Of a DNA stretch of 64,000 bases, positions 53,518 to 62,441 are shown one piece after another. Each line of letters begins with the position of its first letter. The stretch's first letter is position 1. Location of the stretch: contig NZ_JAFFHZ010000001.1 of assembly GCF_017052585.1 (NCBI RefSeq), positions 5,518,001 to 5,582,000 of the forward strand. Direction: 5' to 3'. The stretch comes from Paenibacillus apiarius. GTDB lineage: Bacteria; Bacillota; Bacilli; Paenibacillales; Paenibacillaceae. The translations under genes were made by a program, and so were the position numbers. A model generated the notes under the pieces. It saw only the letters and a program-made list of their open reading frames with translations, made no database searches and was not told the origin of the DNA.

Positions 53518-54942
53518 ATGACGAATCATTTAACCCGTACCGAAAAAGATTTTCTAGGAGAAAAGGAAGTTCCTGTCGAAGCGTATTATGGAATTCAGAC
53601 GCTGCGCGCCGTGGAGAATTTCCCGATTACGGGCTCACGCATGAATGAGGAGCTGATTCGCGGTTTAGCCATCGTGAAGAAGGCTGCGGCGCTGGCCAAT
53701 ATGGAAGTGAAGCAGCTGCAGGAAGAGATGTGCGACGCCATTGTGCGAGCCGCGGACGAAATCATTGATGGACAATGGCACGACCATTTCATTGTCGATC
53801 CGATCCAAGGCGGAGCAGGAACTTCGATGAATATGAACTCGAATGAAGTTATTGCGAACCGGGCGCTCGAACTGCTGGGAAAAGCAAAAGGGGATTACGC
53901 CAGCTTAAGTCCGAACAATCACGTCAACCGTTCGCAATCTACGAACGATGCGTTCCCGTCCGCTATTCATATCGCGGTGTTGACGCTTATCGATAAACTT
54001 TTACTTACGATGGGAGAATTGTACGAGACATTCCGGAAGAAGGCGGCTCAATTCGATCACGTTATCAAGATGGGACGCACTCACTTGCAGGACGCTGTTC
54101 CGATTCGATTGGGACAATCCTTCGAAGCCTATAGCCGAGTGCTGTTGCGGGACATGAAGCGCATTGAGCAATCCAAACAGCACCTGTACGAAGTCAACAT
54201 GGGCGCAACCGCAGTCGGAACCGGCCTTAATGCCGATCCGAGATACATACGCCGGGTAGTGGAGCTGCTGGCCGAGATAAGCGGGTTCCCGTTCATTCAT
54301 GCGGAGCATCTGGTGGACGCCACTCAGAATACGGATGCTTATACGGAAGTGTCGGCAGCGCTTAAGGTTTGCATGATGAACATGTCCAAGATGGCAAATG
54401 ACTTGCGGTTGCTCGCATCCGGTCCGCGCGCCGGCTTCGGTGAAATCCGTCTGCCAGCCCGTCAGCCTGGCTCGTCCATCATGCCGGGCAAGGTCAACCC
54501 GGTAATGTGCGAGGTCGTGAACCAGGTGGCGTTCCAAGTTATCGGCAACGACCATACAATCTGTCTGGCATCGGAAGCCGGCCAGCTTGAGTTGAACGTG
54601 ATGGAGCCTGTGCTCGTATACAATCTGCTCCAATCGCTCAGCATGATGAACAACGTCTTTAAGGTGTTCCGCACCCACTGTCTAGAGGGGATTGAAGCCA
54701 ATGAAGAGCGTTGCCGGGAATACGTGGAGAACAGCGTTGGCATCATTACGGCTTTAAGCCCTCATCTCGGTTATGAAGTATCCGCCCGGATTGCCCGCGA
54801 AGCGACGGAGAACGGCAAGTCCGTAAGAGAATTGTGCTTGCTGTACAATGTGCTGACGGAAGAGGAGCTGGACACGATTCTCGACCCATATGAAATGACC
54901 AAACCGGGAATCGCCGGTGCAGCTTTGTTCGAGCGGGAGTAA
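53518..54942 (+). CDS. aspA: aspartate ammonia-lyase (aspartase)
   Basis: ATG 53518 follows GAAGGAAAGGGATCAAA. The 474-residue protein is of the fumarase/aspartase superfamily. It has DFLGEKEVPVEAYYGIQTLR at the start (aspartase-type YGxQTxRA), QGGAGTSMNMNSNEVIANRA, SPNNHVNRSQSTNDAFPSAI, MGRTHLQDAVPIRLGQSFEA, and the mobile signature loop PGSSIMPGKVNPVMCEVVNQ with the catalytic Ser near residue 322. It converts aspartate to fumarate and ammonia. The length matches AspA (about 470), and MNMNxNEV plus LGQxF favour aspartase over fumarase C. It is transcribed alone. Confidence 0.9.
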   Translation: MTNHLTRTEKDFLGEKEVPVEAYYGIQTLRAVENFPITGSRMNEELIRGLAIVKKAAALANMEVKQLQEEMCDAIVRAADEIIDGQWHDHFIVDPIQGGAGTSMNMNSNEVIANRALELLGKAKGDYASLSPNNHVNRSQSTNDAFPSAIHIAVLTLIDKLLLTMGELYETFRKKAAQFDHVIKMGRTHLQDAVPIRLGQSFEAYSRVLLRDMKRIEQSKQHLYEVNMGATAVGTGLNADPRYIRRVVELLAEISGFPFIHAEHLVDATQNTDAYTEVSAALKVCMMNMSKMANDLRLLASGPRAGFGEIRLPARQPGSSIMPGKVNPVMCEVVNQVAFQVIGNDHTICLASEAGQLELNVMEPVLVYNLLQSLSMMNNVFKVFRTHCLEGIEANEERCREYVENSVGIITALSPHLGYEVSARIAREATENGKSVRELCLLYNVLTEEELDTILDPYEMTKPGIAGAALFERE

Positions 54943-54954
54943 TTCCTGACCTTG

Positions 54955-54984
54955 GAGACGCCCATTCTATGGGTGTCTCTTTGT
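54955..54984 (+). terminator. terminator after aspA
   Basis: A ten-base stem GAGACGCCCA/TGGGTGTCTC (one wobble) with a five-base loop is followed by TTTG. Confidence 0.7.
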
Positions 54985-55041
54985 TTCGCCGTTCGATATC
55001 CAGGCAAACATGCGTCCCGCGGCTTGCTGTTGATAACTGAG

Positions 55042-55641
55042 CTATGCCAAAGCGGCCGGTGGCAAAAGTTGTGGTCCTTTACCATTACGTGCAAGAACCC
55101 ATGCGTCATGAAACCACATTTCTGTCTGCCGGCGGCTGGTTGAATAATTCCAACGCACTTGACGCTCGAATTCGATTACTTGCCCGTTTTCCCCTAAGGT
55201 CACCCAGTTATAGCTTCCGTTACTATGCATCATCTTTACCCACAGAACAGGAAAATGTATAAAATCACCTGTATCATCAGTGAAGTGCCTATTTTGGTTC
55301 TCAATACGAAGTAATGTCAGACCTTTTGCATATTCTTTGTCTACTGCCCTCATCACGGCCATTGCAAGTCTTTCGGCCTCATCTAATTTGGGGAGGTTCC
55401 CCGAATTTTGACTTATCAGATTCGTGTAACTCAAAGGATGTGCGCCTTCTTGTGCTGATATTATTGTAAGATGAGGGCCTCCAAGGTAAAGTGACTCTTG
55501 AACTTGATAACGCCGAATCTCAACTTTCATGCCATCACGCAATTCTTCGTTCACACTGACTAACTGAACATGATCGGGAATGGGAAGCAACCTTGAAAGT
55601 TCCTTACTGCAATTAGGAAAAGTATTGAACATATCAGCCAT
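55042..55641 (-). CDS. hypothetical protein, 199 aa
   Basis: The frame starts at ATG 55641 (or 55653, where the GAAAGG sequence is too close). The product begins MADMFNTFPNCSKELSRLLP and contains LVSVNEELRDGMKVEIRRYQ, MAVMRAVDKEYAKGLTLLRI, DDTGDFIHFPVLWVKMM and NWVTLGENGQVIEFERQVRW. It has no signal peptide, membrane segment or known motif. It appears to be a soluble alpha/beta protein. It is transcribed towards aspA and lies just downstream of the HelD gene on the same strand (43 bases between them), so it might be read through from it. I do not recognise the family. Confidence 0.65.
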   Translation of the reverse strand: MADMFNTFPNCSKELSRLLPIPDHVQLVSVNEELRDGMKVEIRRYQVQESLYLGGPHLTIISAQEGAHPLSYTNLISQNSGNLPKLDEAERLAMAVMRAVDKEYAKGLTLLRIENQNRHFTDDTGDFIHFPVLWVKMMHSNGSYNWVTLGENGQVIEFERQVRWNYSTSRRQTEMWFHDAWVLARNGKGPQLLPPAALA

Positions 55642-55696
55642 TACATATCTCATCCTTTCTAATTAATGGAATGCAATTCGAATCAACTTTTAAACA

Positions 55697-58039
55697 TTAC
55701 AGCGATTGAGATTCCTTATATAAGAATGATTCATTTCGAAACAATTTTTCCGGAACAACTGAAATAAAAGGGGTTATCTCTCCAAAATAATGAATAGACA
55801 GTTCATGCATTGCCCGAGTACATGCTGTATAAAAAAGTTTCCTTTCGGATTCTCTGCTATATATTTTGCTGGATCCATTAAAAATAATTACAGCATCAAA
55901 CTCTATTCCTTTTGCTAAATAAACGGGTATCACTACGACTCCCTGTTCATAAAAAGTACTTTCCTTTTGGACAAGGCGAAAATCCAATTTTTCTCCTATC
56001 CATTTTGCGGCTTCTTTACTTTCTTTAGCTGTTTTACAAATGATCGCGATGGTCTTGTAGCCATCATTCTGTAATTCTTTCACACGTTGAATAATACTTT
56101 CCACTTGTTCTTTCTCATTATGCGCTTCAATGCAGACCGGCTTCTTGCCATCTCTGTCAAAAGATTTGATTATTTTATCGTTCGTTAATATATGTCTGGT
56201 GAATTCCGTAATCTGTCGAGTTGATCGATAACTGTGATTCAGACGAATTGTTTCTGCATTCTCATCAGGAAATAAAGAGGCAATGGTTTGTAAGCTATTA
56301 TTAGCCGTATGCGAAAAAATCGTCTGATTGATGTCACCGAGTAACGTCCACTTCGCCTTTGGAAATAAACGTTTTATAAACGTGATTTGAAATGGTGAAT
56401 AATCTTGGGCTTCATCCATAAAAACAAATGCAACATGAGCATTAGTCTTGAGCCCTTCAAGTAATTCTTTTAGGAAGAGGTAAGGCGTGGCGTCCTCATA
56501 GGCTAATTTCTTTTCATTTAAACGACTAATTGTTTGCTTGCATATATCTTTCCAATTCCTAGGCACTGATGAATCATTTTGAGCAAATTCAAATAATTGC
56601 TTAAATACTTCAAAACTATTTAAATAGGTCAACGATTTAACTTGTTTGCGTAAAGAGCTAAAATGTTTTTTTACTATATTTTGAGCCAACAATTCATGTT
56701 CACGCTCAAAACCATCAACTGTACTGTCAAACAGCCTATTGTTATAAAAACGATTATATTCTTCTTTCGATAAATATTGAATTTCTTGTTCGACCCATTC
56801 TTTTTTTGCTTCTTGCTTTTCAATTCCCTTAAGTTTATGAAGAATCCATTCAGTAACTAACTGCATTCGATTTGCAATGGGGATAGATTGATTCAGCTTA
56901 TAAAAAGACTCGTCTATAGAAGATGAAGGTATTACGGTTCTTCCTCTAAATGTTATATCATTAAATATCAATCCCTTTTCACCGAGGTATTTCACATAAT
57001 TTTCAATAAACGACATGAATGTAGTCGATGATTTATAAATGATTCCATCTAATCGGGTCTTATATGATGCTTCTTGATTAGACGTTAAAATATATTCTAA
57101 CTGTGTAAAAGGATCTTCAACGTGAAAGGCATCACCAACCATATGCTCTACATATTGTTGAAAAGTAGTCTGTTGCATATTTTCTTCACCAAGCTCAGGT
57201 AAAACATTTGAAATATAGTCATTAAACATTGGATTGGGGGAAAACAATAAAATTTGTTCGGACACTAATGTGTCACGATAGCGATACAATAAATAGGCAA
57301 CTCGTTGTAAAGCAGCAGAAGTTTTTCCACTTCCAGCTGTGCCTTGAACAAGCAGTAGGTTACTCTTCTCATTCCGAATAATTTGATTCTGTTCCATTTG
57401 GATTGTTGCAACAATGCTTTTCATTTGATCGCTTGCATTTCTTCCTAAAACCTCTTGCAGCAATTCATCACCTATCGTTACGCCGGTATCAAACATACCT
57501 TGAATTTGTCCATTCCGGATCATGTATTGACGTTTAAGAAGCAGTTCACCTGATATGATTCCAGCAGGTGCTTGGTACTTTGCAAGACCTAAAGAGTAAT
57601 CATAATAAAGACTTGAAATGGGTGCACGCCAATCATGTACTAGAAATTCACTGGTTTCTTTATCATAAAATGAAGCGATTCCTAGATAAATTTGCTCAGA
57701 CTCTATCTCGCCATTTTCCAAATAATCAATTCGTCCAAAGTACGGAGCTTCTTTTAGTTTTTTCAAAAGTTGAGATTGGTTCTGTGCATGACGATGAGTA
57801 TGTTCTCTTTGAGAAAGAGTTTCAGCTTCTTGCCTAATACTAGCTGCAGTTTCAACCATTTCTTTAATATTATCAATGTTTACCGTTACATCTTCCCAAA
57901 AGTTCTTTCTCAAGCTTACAATCTCTGATTTCACTAATCCAACCTTTTTTTGAAGTTCGTTAAGTTCTGTATCTGCCTTCTCAATGACAGCATCAACCCG
58001 TTCTTGTTCATTTCGAAGATCTTGCTCCCAATTACTCAT
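55697..58039 (-). CDS. helD: HelD-like UvrD/Rep-family helicase (RNA polymerase recycling factor type)
   Basis: ATG 58039 follows AAAGGAGAGATTGG; an ATG six codons earlier lies inside that site. The 780-residue protein has an N-terminal coiled-coil (LRNEQERVDAVIEKADTELN, LNELQKKVGLVKSEI) and Walker A LLLVQGTAGSGKTSAALQRV near residue 229. Also seen are VFMDEAQDYSPFQITFIKRL (Walker B/DEAQ), WTLLGDINQTIF, LNHSYRSTRQITEFTRHI, and a C-terminal KGIEFDAVIIFNG plus YTACTRAMHELSIHY. This is the HelD plan: an arm that enters the RNA polymerase channel plus a UvrD-like motor. HelD frees stalled polymerase, and actinobacterial relatives (HelR) protect from rifampicin. It follows a TetR gene. Confidence 0.88.
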   Translation of the reverse strand: MSNWEQDLRNEQERVDAVIEKADTELNELQKKVGLVKSEIVSLRKNFWEDVTVNIDNIKEMVETAASIRQEAETLSQREHTHRHAQNQSQLLKKLKEAPYFGRIDYLENGEIESEQIYLGIASFYDKETSEFLVHDWRAPISSLYYDYSLGLAKYQAPAGIISGELLLKRQYMIRNGQIQGMFDTGVTIGDELLQEVLGRNASDQMKSIVATIQMEQNQIIRNEKSNLLLVQGTAGSGKTSAALQRVAYLLYRYRDTLVSEQILLFSPNPMFNDYISNVLPELGEENMQQTTFQQYVEHMVGDAFHVEDPFTQLEYILTSNQEASYKTRLDGIIYKSSTTFMSFIENYVKYLGEKGLIFNDITFRGRTVIPSSSIDESFYKLNQSIPIANRMQLVTEWILHKLKGIEKQEAKKEWVEQEIQYLSKEEYNRFYNNRLFDSTVDGFEREHELLAQNIVKKHFSSLRKQVKSLTYLNSFEVFKQLFEFAQNDSSVPRNWKDICKQTISRLNEKKLAYEDATPYLFLKELLEGLKTNAHVAFVFMDEAQDYSPFQITFIKRLFPKAKWTLLGDINQTIFSHTANNSLQTIASLFPDENAETIRLNHSYRSTRQITEFTRHILTNDKIIKSFDRDGKKPVCIEAHNEKEQVESIIQRVKELQNDGYKTIAIICKTAKESKEAAKWIGEKLDFRLVQKESTFYEQGVVVIPVYLAKGIEFDAVIIFNGSSKIYSRESERKLFYTACTRAMHELSIHYFGEITPFISVVPEKLFRNESFLYKESQSL

Positions 58040-58072
58040 CCAATCTCTCCTTTGCATCCATTCAATACTGTA

Positions 58073-58666
58073 TTACATAGTTGAACGATGAAAAAGGCCA
58101 CGGGATACGATTTCCCATGACTTGCGGAATTCATCATCTATATTTTCTTCTCTCCACTGCTTGGAAAAGGCAGGGTGATAAAAATAAGCCATAAGTCCAA
58201 AAACAGCATTTGCCACTAATGAGCTATCTTGATCATTGATTTCATGATTGTTTATCCCGCGTTGGATAATGATATCCAACTGATTAATTAACCGTTCTTC
58301 ATGCTTTTGAATGACTGTAGTATTTTCTTGAATCAATGAAGTGTTTAGAGCGAACAGTTGCTCATTCTCGATAAGCTCCTTTTTTTTGAGCTGAAATAAA
58401 CGGAAGAACCATTCATGCAGGAGAGCCGCTGCATTTCCGTCCTTCTTTGTAATTGCATCAAGTGTATCTGAATATTTTAACAACCATCTTTCTAGAATTG
58501 CGTCCCGCAGCGCTACCTTGCTGCGAAAATAAGAATAAAGTGCTGCATGGCTTACATTGAGGGATTTGGCAATACTAATAAGTGTTGTTCTATTCCAACC
58601 GTATTTAATAAGTTCTCTTTCCGCTGCATCCAGAATAACGTCCTTCGTTAATGCTTTTTCAGTCAT
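58073..58666 (-). CDS. TetR family regulator of the HelD gene
   Basis: ATG 58666 follows GGAAGGTGAGAGA; a GTG three codons earlier is less likely. The 197-residue protein has the TetR helix-turn-helix (LIKYGWNRTTLISIAKSLNV, then SHAALYSYFRSKVALRDAIL) and a helical C-terminus (residues 60-190). It is 33 bases upstream of the HelD gene on the same strand, so one transcript encodes both. The promoter region contains a large inverted repeat that is the obvious operator. It probably senses a toxic compound, possibly an RNA polymerase inhibitor; this is inference. DNA here is visibly AT-richer than the flanks. Confidence 0.88.
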   Translation of the reverse strand: MTEKALTKDVILDAAERELIKYGWNRTTLISIAKSLNVSHAALYSYFRSKVALRDAILERWLLKYSDTLDAITKKDGNAAALLHEWFFRLFQLKKKELIENEQLFALNTSLIQENTTVIQKHEERLINQLDIIIQRGINNHEINDQDSSLVANAVFGLMAYFYHPAFSKQWREENIDDEFRKSWEIVSRGLFHRSTM

Positions 58667-58758
58667 TTCTCTCACCTTCCATTTGTTTCATTATTTAATG
58701 TGTGAATGTTTCGTATATAACCTCCTTCTAAGTAGATAATAGCTTAACACATTACCTT

Positions 58759-58790
58759 ACAACTTACAAAATAATTTTTTTGTAAGTTGT
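58759..58790. promoter_or_regulatory. 12-base perfect inverted repeat, candidate operator of the TetR-HelD unit
   Basis: ACAACTTACAAA and TTTGTAAGTTGT are separated by eight A/T bases. TetR-type dimers recognise such palindromes; it lies about 95 bases upstream of the TetR start. It could also form an RNA hairpin. Confidence 0.55.
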
Positions 58791-58888
58791 GTTCATAACA
58801 ACTTCTGAATAATGTGAACAGGACAAACAAATCAATTTAAAATTTACTATCCCTATGCAATCTGTATTGTTTGTGGCGAATACCGCTA

Positions 58889-58916
58889 TTGACAGAAGCG
58901 CACACACATGTAATAG
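58889..58916 (+). promoter_or_regulatory. sigma-A promoter candidate of the hut operon
   Basis: A perfect TTGACA (58889-58894), a 16-base spacer and TAATAG (58911-58916) precede a ~175-base leader. The -10 element is imperfect. Confidence 0.55.
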
Positions 58917-59028
58917 TAGAACAAATGGATATAAATACCGAATTCAAATGAAAGGGCGATGCACGATGAGGCGCGTTCATCATTGTCCAGGGGATGATAA
59001 ATTCATAGGTCGCTCTTTTTCAATAAGG

Positions 59029-59074
59029 GGCTGTGTGGAAGCAGAAAACTTCCGCACAGCCTCTTTCTTTTGTT
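59029..59074 (+). terminator. strong terminator in the hutH leader (attenuator candidate)
   Basis: A 13-base stem (GGCTGTG and GGAAG pairing with CTTCC and CACAGCC, one wobble) with a seven-base loop is followed by TCTTTCTTTTGTT. No plus-strand gene lies upstream within 4 kb, so its only transcript to stop is that of hut itself. It ends about 25 bases before the hutH start. Confidence 0.75.
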
Positions 59075-59098
59075 AAAGCAGGAAAGGAGAGGAATGTA

Positions 59099-60661
59099 TT
59101 GGCTGTCAAACAATCACAGCAAGAAATGCAAACCGGGCCCATCACGCTAAAAGGAGATCAGCTGACACTTAATCAGCTTGCCGCCGTCGCCTACGATTAC
59201 ATCCCGGTCGTGCTTGGCACTGATGCTGTTCAACGAGTCAACCGTTGCCGTGGAATGGTGGAGGAACTCGTGAGGGCGGATAAAGTAGTATACGGGGTTA
59301 CTACCGGATTCGGAAAATTTAGCGATGTCACGATTTCGGCGGAAGATTCGGCCGGGCTCCAAGCCAACTTAATCCGCAGTCATGCGTGTGCCGTGGGCCT
59401 GCCTTTGCCCGAAGCCACCGTACGTACCGTTATGCTTTTACGGGCGAATGCTTTGGTGAAAGGCTTTTCTGGCATTCGTCTGGAAACGCTTCAATTGCTG
59501 GTTGATTGTCTGAACCGGGGGGTTCACCCTGTCATCCCCGAGCAAGGATCGCTCGGCGCAAGCGGGGATCTGGCTCCGTTGTCGCACTTGGCGCTCGTTC
59601 TTATGGGTGAAGGGGAGGCTGTCTATAATGGGGAGCGAATGGCGGGACATGAAGCATTGACTCAAGCCGGTCTCAAGCCGGTCCAGCTGCAAGCGAAAGA
59701 AGGTCTGTCGCTCATCAATGGCACGCAAATTATGACCTCGATCGGCGCATTGACTTATGTGAGGGCGCAGCGGCTCGCCAAAACTGCGGATGCCATTGCC
59801 GCCCTCACGGTGGAATGCTTGCACGGAATTACAGATGCGTTCGCGGATGAGCTGCAGCGTGTCAGGCCTTATCCGGAGCAGATCGGCGTTGCAGCCAATC
59901 TGAGAAAGCTGCTCGATGGCAGCCAATTGACGACAAGACAAGGCGATATTCGTGTACAAGACGCCTATTCCTTGCGCTGCTTGCCTCAGGTTCATGGCGC
60001 GTCGCGCCAGGTGCTTGCCTATGTCGAGGATAAGCTTGACGTGGAGATGAACGCGGCAACCGATAATCCGCTCTTGTTCTTGGAAGAGGGAATCGTCATC
60101 TCGGGAGGGAATTTCCACGGACAGCCGCTGGCCTTCGCCATGGATTTCTTGAAAATCGGGATGAGCGAGCTTGCCAATATTTCAGAACGCCGTACGGAGC
60201 GGCTTGTCAACCCGGCCTTATCCGGCGGGCTTCCGGCATTTCTGAGCCATCAGCCGGGCATGGCGTCCGGATTGATGATTCCGCAATACGTGAGTGCCTC
60301 GCTCGTGTCCGAGAACAAGGTGCTGGCCCATCCGGCGAGCGTTGACTCGATTCCATCCTCCGCCAATCAGGAGGATCATGTATCGATGGGCACGACGGCT
60401 GCCCGCCATGCGGCTCAAGTCATTGACAATACGGCCAAGGTGCTGGCAATTGAACTGATCTGCGCGGCGGAAGCAGTGACTTTTCGAGGCGCAGAGAAGC
60501 TCGCTCCGTCAACACGCGCGCTGTACGAGAAGGTGCGCGAACTCGTGCCGCCAGTGGTAACGGATCGCTCCCTGGGCAAGGATATTGAAATCATCGCATC
60601 CATGCTCAGCAACGGGGACTTCCTTCGTGCGGTGGAGGAGGTATGCGGACCGTTATATTAA
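59099..60661 (+). CDS. hutH: histidine ammonia-lyase
   Basis: TTG 59099 was chosen because AGGAAAGGAGAGG lies seven bases upstream; the next ATG is nine codons in. About 520 residues. The catalytic MIO cofactor forms from Ala-Ser-Gly in PEQGSLGASGDLAPLSH near residue 153. Other family landmarks are VVYGVTTGFGKFSDVTIS, LINGTQIMTSIGAL, RVQDAYSLRCLPQVHGA, NPLLFLEEGIVISGGNFHG and SANQEDHVSMGTTAA. It deaminates histidine to urocanate. It is the first gene of hutH-hutU-hutI-hutG, transcribed through a leader with an attenuator-like terminator. The length agrees with HutH (about 508). Confidence 0.94.
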   Translation: MAVKQSQQEMQTGPITLKGDQLTLNQLAAVAYDYIPVVLGTDAVQRVNRCRGMVEELVRADKVVYGVTTGFGKFSDVTISAEDSAGLQANLIRSHACAVGLPLPEATVRTVMLLRANALVKGFSGIRLETLQLLVDCLNRGVHPVIPEQGSLGASGDLAPLSHLALVLMGEGEAVYNGERMAGHEALTQAGLKPVQLQAKEGLSLINGTQIMTSIGALTYVRAQRLAKTADAIAALTVECLHGITDAFADELQRVRPYPEQIGVAANLRKLLDGSQLTTRQGDIRVQDAYSLRCLPQVHGASRQVLAYVEDKLDVEMNAATDNPLLFLEEGIVISGGNFHGQPLAFAMDFLKIGMSELANISERRTERLVNPALSGGLPAFLSHQPGMASGLMIPQYVSASLVSENKVLAHPASVDSIPSSANQEDHVSMGTTAARHAAQVIDNTAKVLAIELICAAEAVTFRGAEKLAPSTRALYEKVRELVPPVVTDRSLGKDIEIIASMLSNGDFLRAVEEVCGPLY

Positions 60662-60732
60662 AGAAAGCCAAAGCATAAGCAGTCCATATCAAGCTTTTTA
60701 CGGGAGTCACACTAAAAAGGAGGCATAACAAG

Positions 60733-62397
60733 ATGAATGATGTGAAGCAAAGCATCCACGCGCCGCGGGGAAAAGAGTTGTCGTGCAAGGGCTGGGTTCA
60801 GGAAGCGGCCATGCGCATGCTGATGAATAATTTGGATCCGGACGTTGCCGAGCGGCCGGAAGAGCTGGTCGTCTACGGGGGAATTGGCAAGGCGGCACGC
60901 AACTGGCCGGCCTATGATGCGATTGTGCGTGAGCTGCAGCGGCTGGAGAACGATGAAACATTGCTCATACAATCCGGCAAGCCCGTCGGCGTATTCCGCA
61001 CTCATGAACGGGCTCCCCGCGTGCTCTTGTCGAACTCCGTGCTCGTTCCGAATTGGGCCAATTGGGAGCATTTCCGTGAACTCGAACGCAAGGGATTGAT
61101 GATGTATGGACAAATGACCGCCGGCAGCTGGATTTACATTGGAACTCAAGGCATTCTCCAAGGCACGTATGAAACGTTTGCCGAAGCTGCCCGCCAGCAT
61201 GCCGGAGGCACGCTGCGAGGCACGCTGACGTTGACGGCCGGTCTAGGCGGCATGGGCGGAGCGCAGCCGCTTGCTGTAACAATGAACGATGGCGTCGTCA
61301 TCACGGTTGAGGCGGATCGTTCACGTATCGAACGCCGTATTGAAACGCGCTACTGCGATGTTATGGCAGAATCACTCGATGAGGCATTGGAGCTTGCCCG
61401 GCAAGCATTGGATGAAAAGAAAGCGCTATCCGTCGGGTTGCTTGGCAATGCGGCCGATGTGTTCCCAGAGTTCGTGCGCCGCGGAATCAAGCCCGATTTC
61501 GTCACGGATCAGACCTCTGCCCACGATCCGCTCAATGGGTACATCCCGGACGGATACAGCACGGAAGAAGCGGCCGAGCTTCGTGTCCGCGATCCAAAAC
61601 GTTATATCGAGCTATCGAAGGCGAGCATGGCTGTGCATGTGCAGGCAATGCTGGAGCTGCAGCAGATGGGTTCAATCGTGTTCGATTACGGCAACAACAT
61701 CCGTCAAGTCGCATTCGATCAAGGCGTGGAAGATGCGTTTGCGTTTCCAGGATTCGTCCCAGCTTATATCCGTCCGCTCTTCTGCGAGGGCAAAGGACCG
61801 TTCCGCTGGGCGGCATTATCGGGGAACCCGGAGGATATCCGCAAGACAGACGAGCTCGTGCTTAAGCTGTTCCCGGATAATGATCATCTGCGCCGTTGGA
61901 TTACGATGGCGCAAGAGCGCGTCGCTTTTCAAGGTCTGCCTGCACGCATATGCTGGCTCGGCTACGGGGAACGCGCGAAATTTGGCCTAGCCATCAACGA
62001 GATGGTCAAGACCGGCGAGTTGAGCGCCCCGATCGTCATCGGACGCGATCATCTCGATTGCGGCTCCGTCGCTTCCCCGAACCGCGAGACGGAAAGCATG
62101 AAGGACGGATCCGATGCGGTCGGCGATTGGGCGATTCTGAATGCGCTCATCAATACTTCGGCTGGCGCCTCCTGGGTATCGGTACATCATGGCGGCGGCG
62201 TCGGCATGGGGTATTCGCTGCATGCCGGCATGGTTGTCGTCGCCGATGGCACGGAAGCTGCGGCGGAACGTCTGCGCTGCGTTTTGACGACGGATCCGGG
62301 CATGGGAGTCATCCGCCATGCCGATGCGGGCTATGACGAAGCGATTGTGACCGCAGAGCAGCACGGGATTCGCGTGCCGATGCGCGAGCAACCTTAA
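60733..62397 (+). CDS. hutU: urocanate hydratase
   Basis: AAAAAGGAGGCATAACAAG precedes the ATG. The 554-residue product matches urocanase throughout: [59 protein letters not shown] (NAD-binding), [20 protein letters not shown] and the active-site region [20 protein letters not shown] with the conserved Cys. It hydrates urocanate to imidazolone propionate using tightly bound NAD+. The length is standard (about 552). It is 71 bases after hutH and 44 before hutI, all one operon. Confidence 0.95.
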   Translation: MNDVKQSIHAPRGKELSCKGWVQEAAMRMLMNNLDPDVAERPEELVVYGGIGKAARNWPAYDAIVRELQRLENDETLLIQSGKPVGVFRTHERAPRVLLSNSVLVPNWANWEHFRELERKGLMMYGQMTAGSWIYIGTQGILQGTYETFAEAARQHAGGTLRGTLTLTAGLGGMGGAQPLAVTMNDGVVITVEADRSRIERRIETRYCDVMAESLDEALELARQALDEKKALSVGLLGNAADVFPEFVRRGIKPDFVTDQTSAHDPLNGYIPDGYSTEEAAELRVRDPKRYIELSKASMAVHVQAMLELQQMGSIVFDYGNNIRQVAFDQGVEDAFAFPGFVPAYIRPLFCEGKGPFRWAALSGNPEDIRKTDELVLKLFPDNDHLRRWITMAQERVAFQGLPARICWLGYGERAKFGLAINEMVKTGELSAPIVIGRDHLDCGSVASPNRETESMKDGSDAVGDWAILNALINTSAGASWVSVHHGGGVGMGYSLHAGMVVVADGTEAAAERLRCVLTTDPGMGVIRHADAGYDEAIVTAEQHGIRVPMREQP

Positions 62398-62441
62398 CAT
62401 ACATGCCACATTCAGAAAAGCAGTGAAGGAGGCTGGCTTCT

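Larger units (their letters stand above)
58667..59098. other. divergent intergenic region, 432 bases, between the TetR gene and hutH
   Basis: It holds the TetR inverted repeat (58759-58790), the hut promoter (58889-58916), a ~175-base leader and a strong hairpin terminator inside that leader. Confidence 0.7.

Noticed and set aside
58951-59076. 42-codon frame in the hut leader
   Set aside because: It includes two adjacent His codons, but its ribosome binding site is badly spaced and its 3' half is the terminator stem; kept only as a remark.
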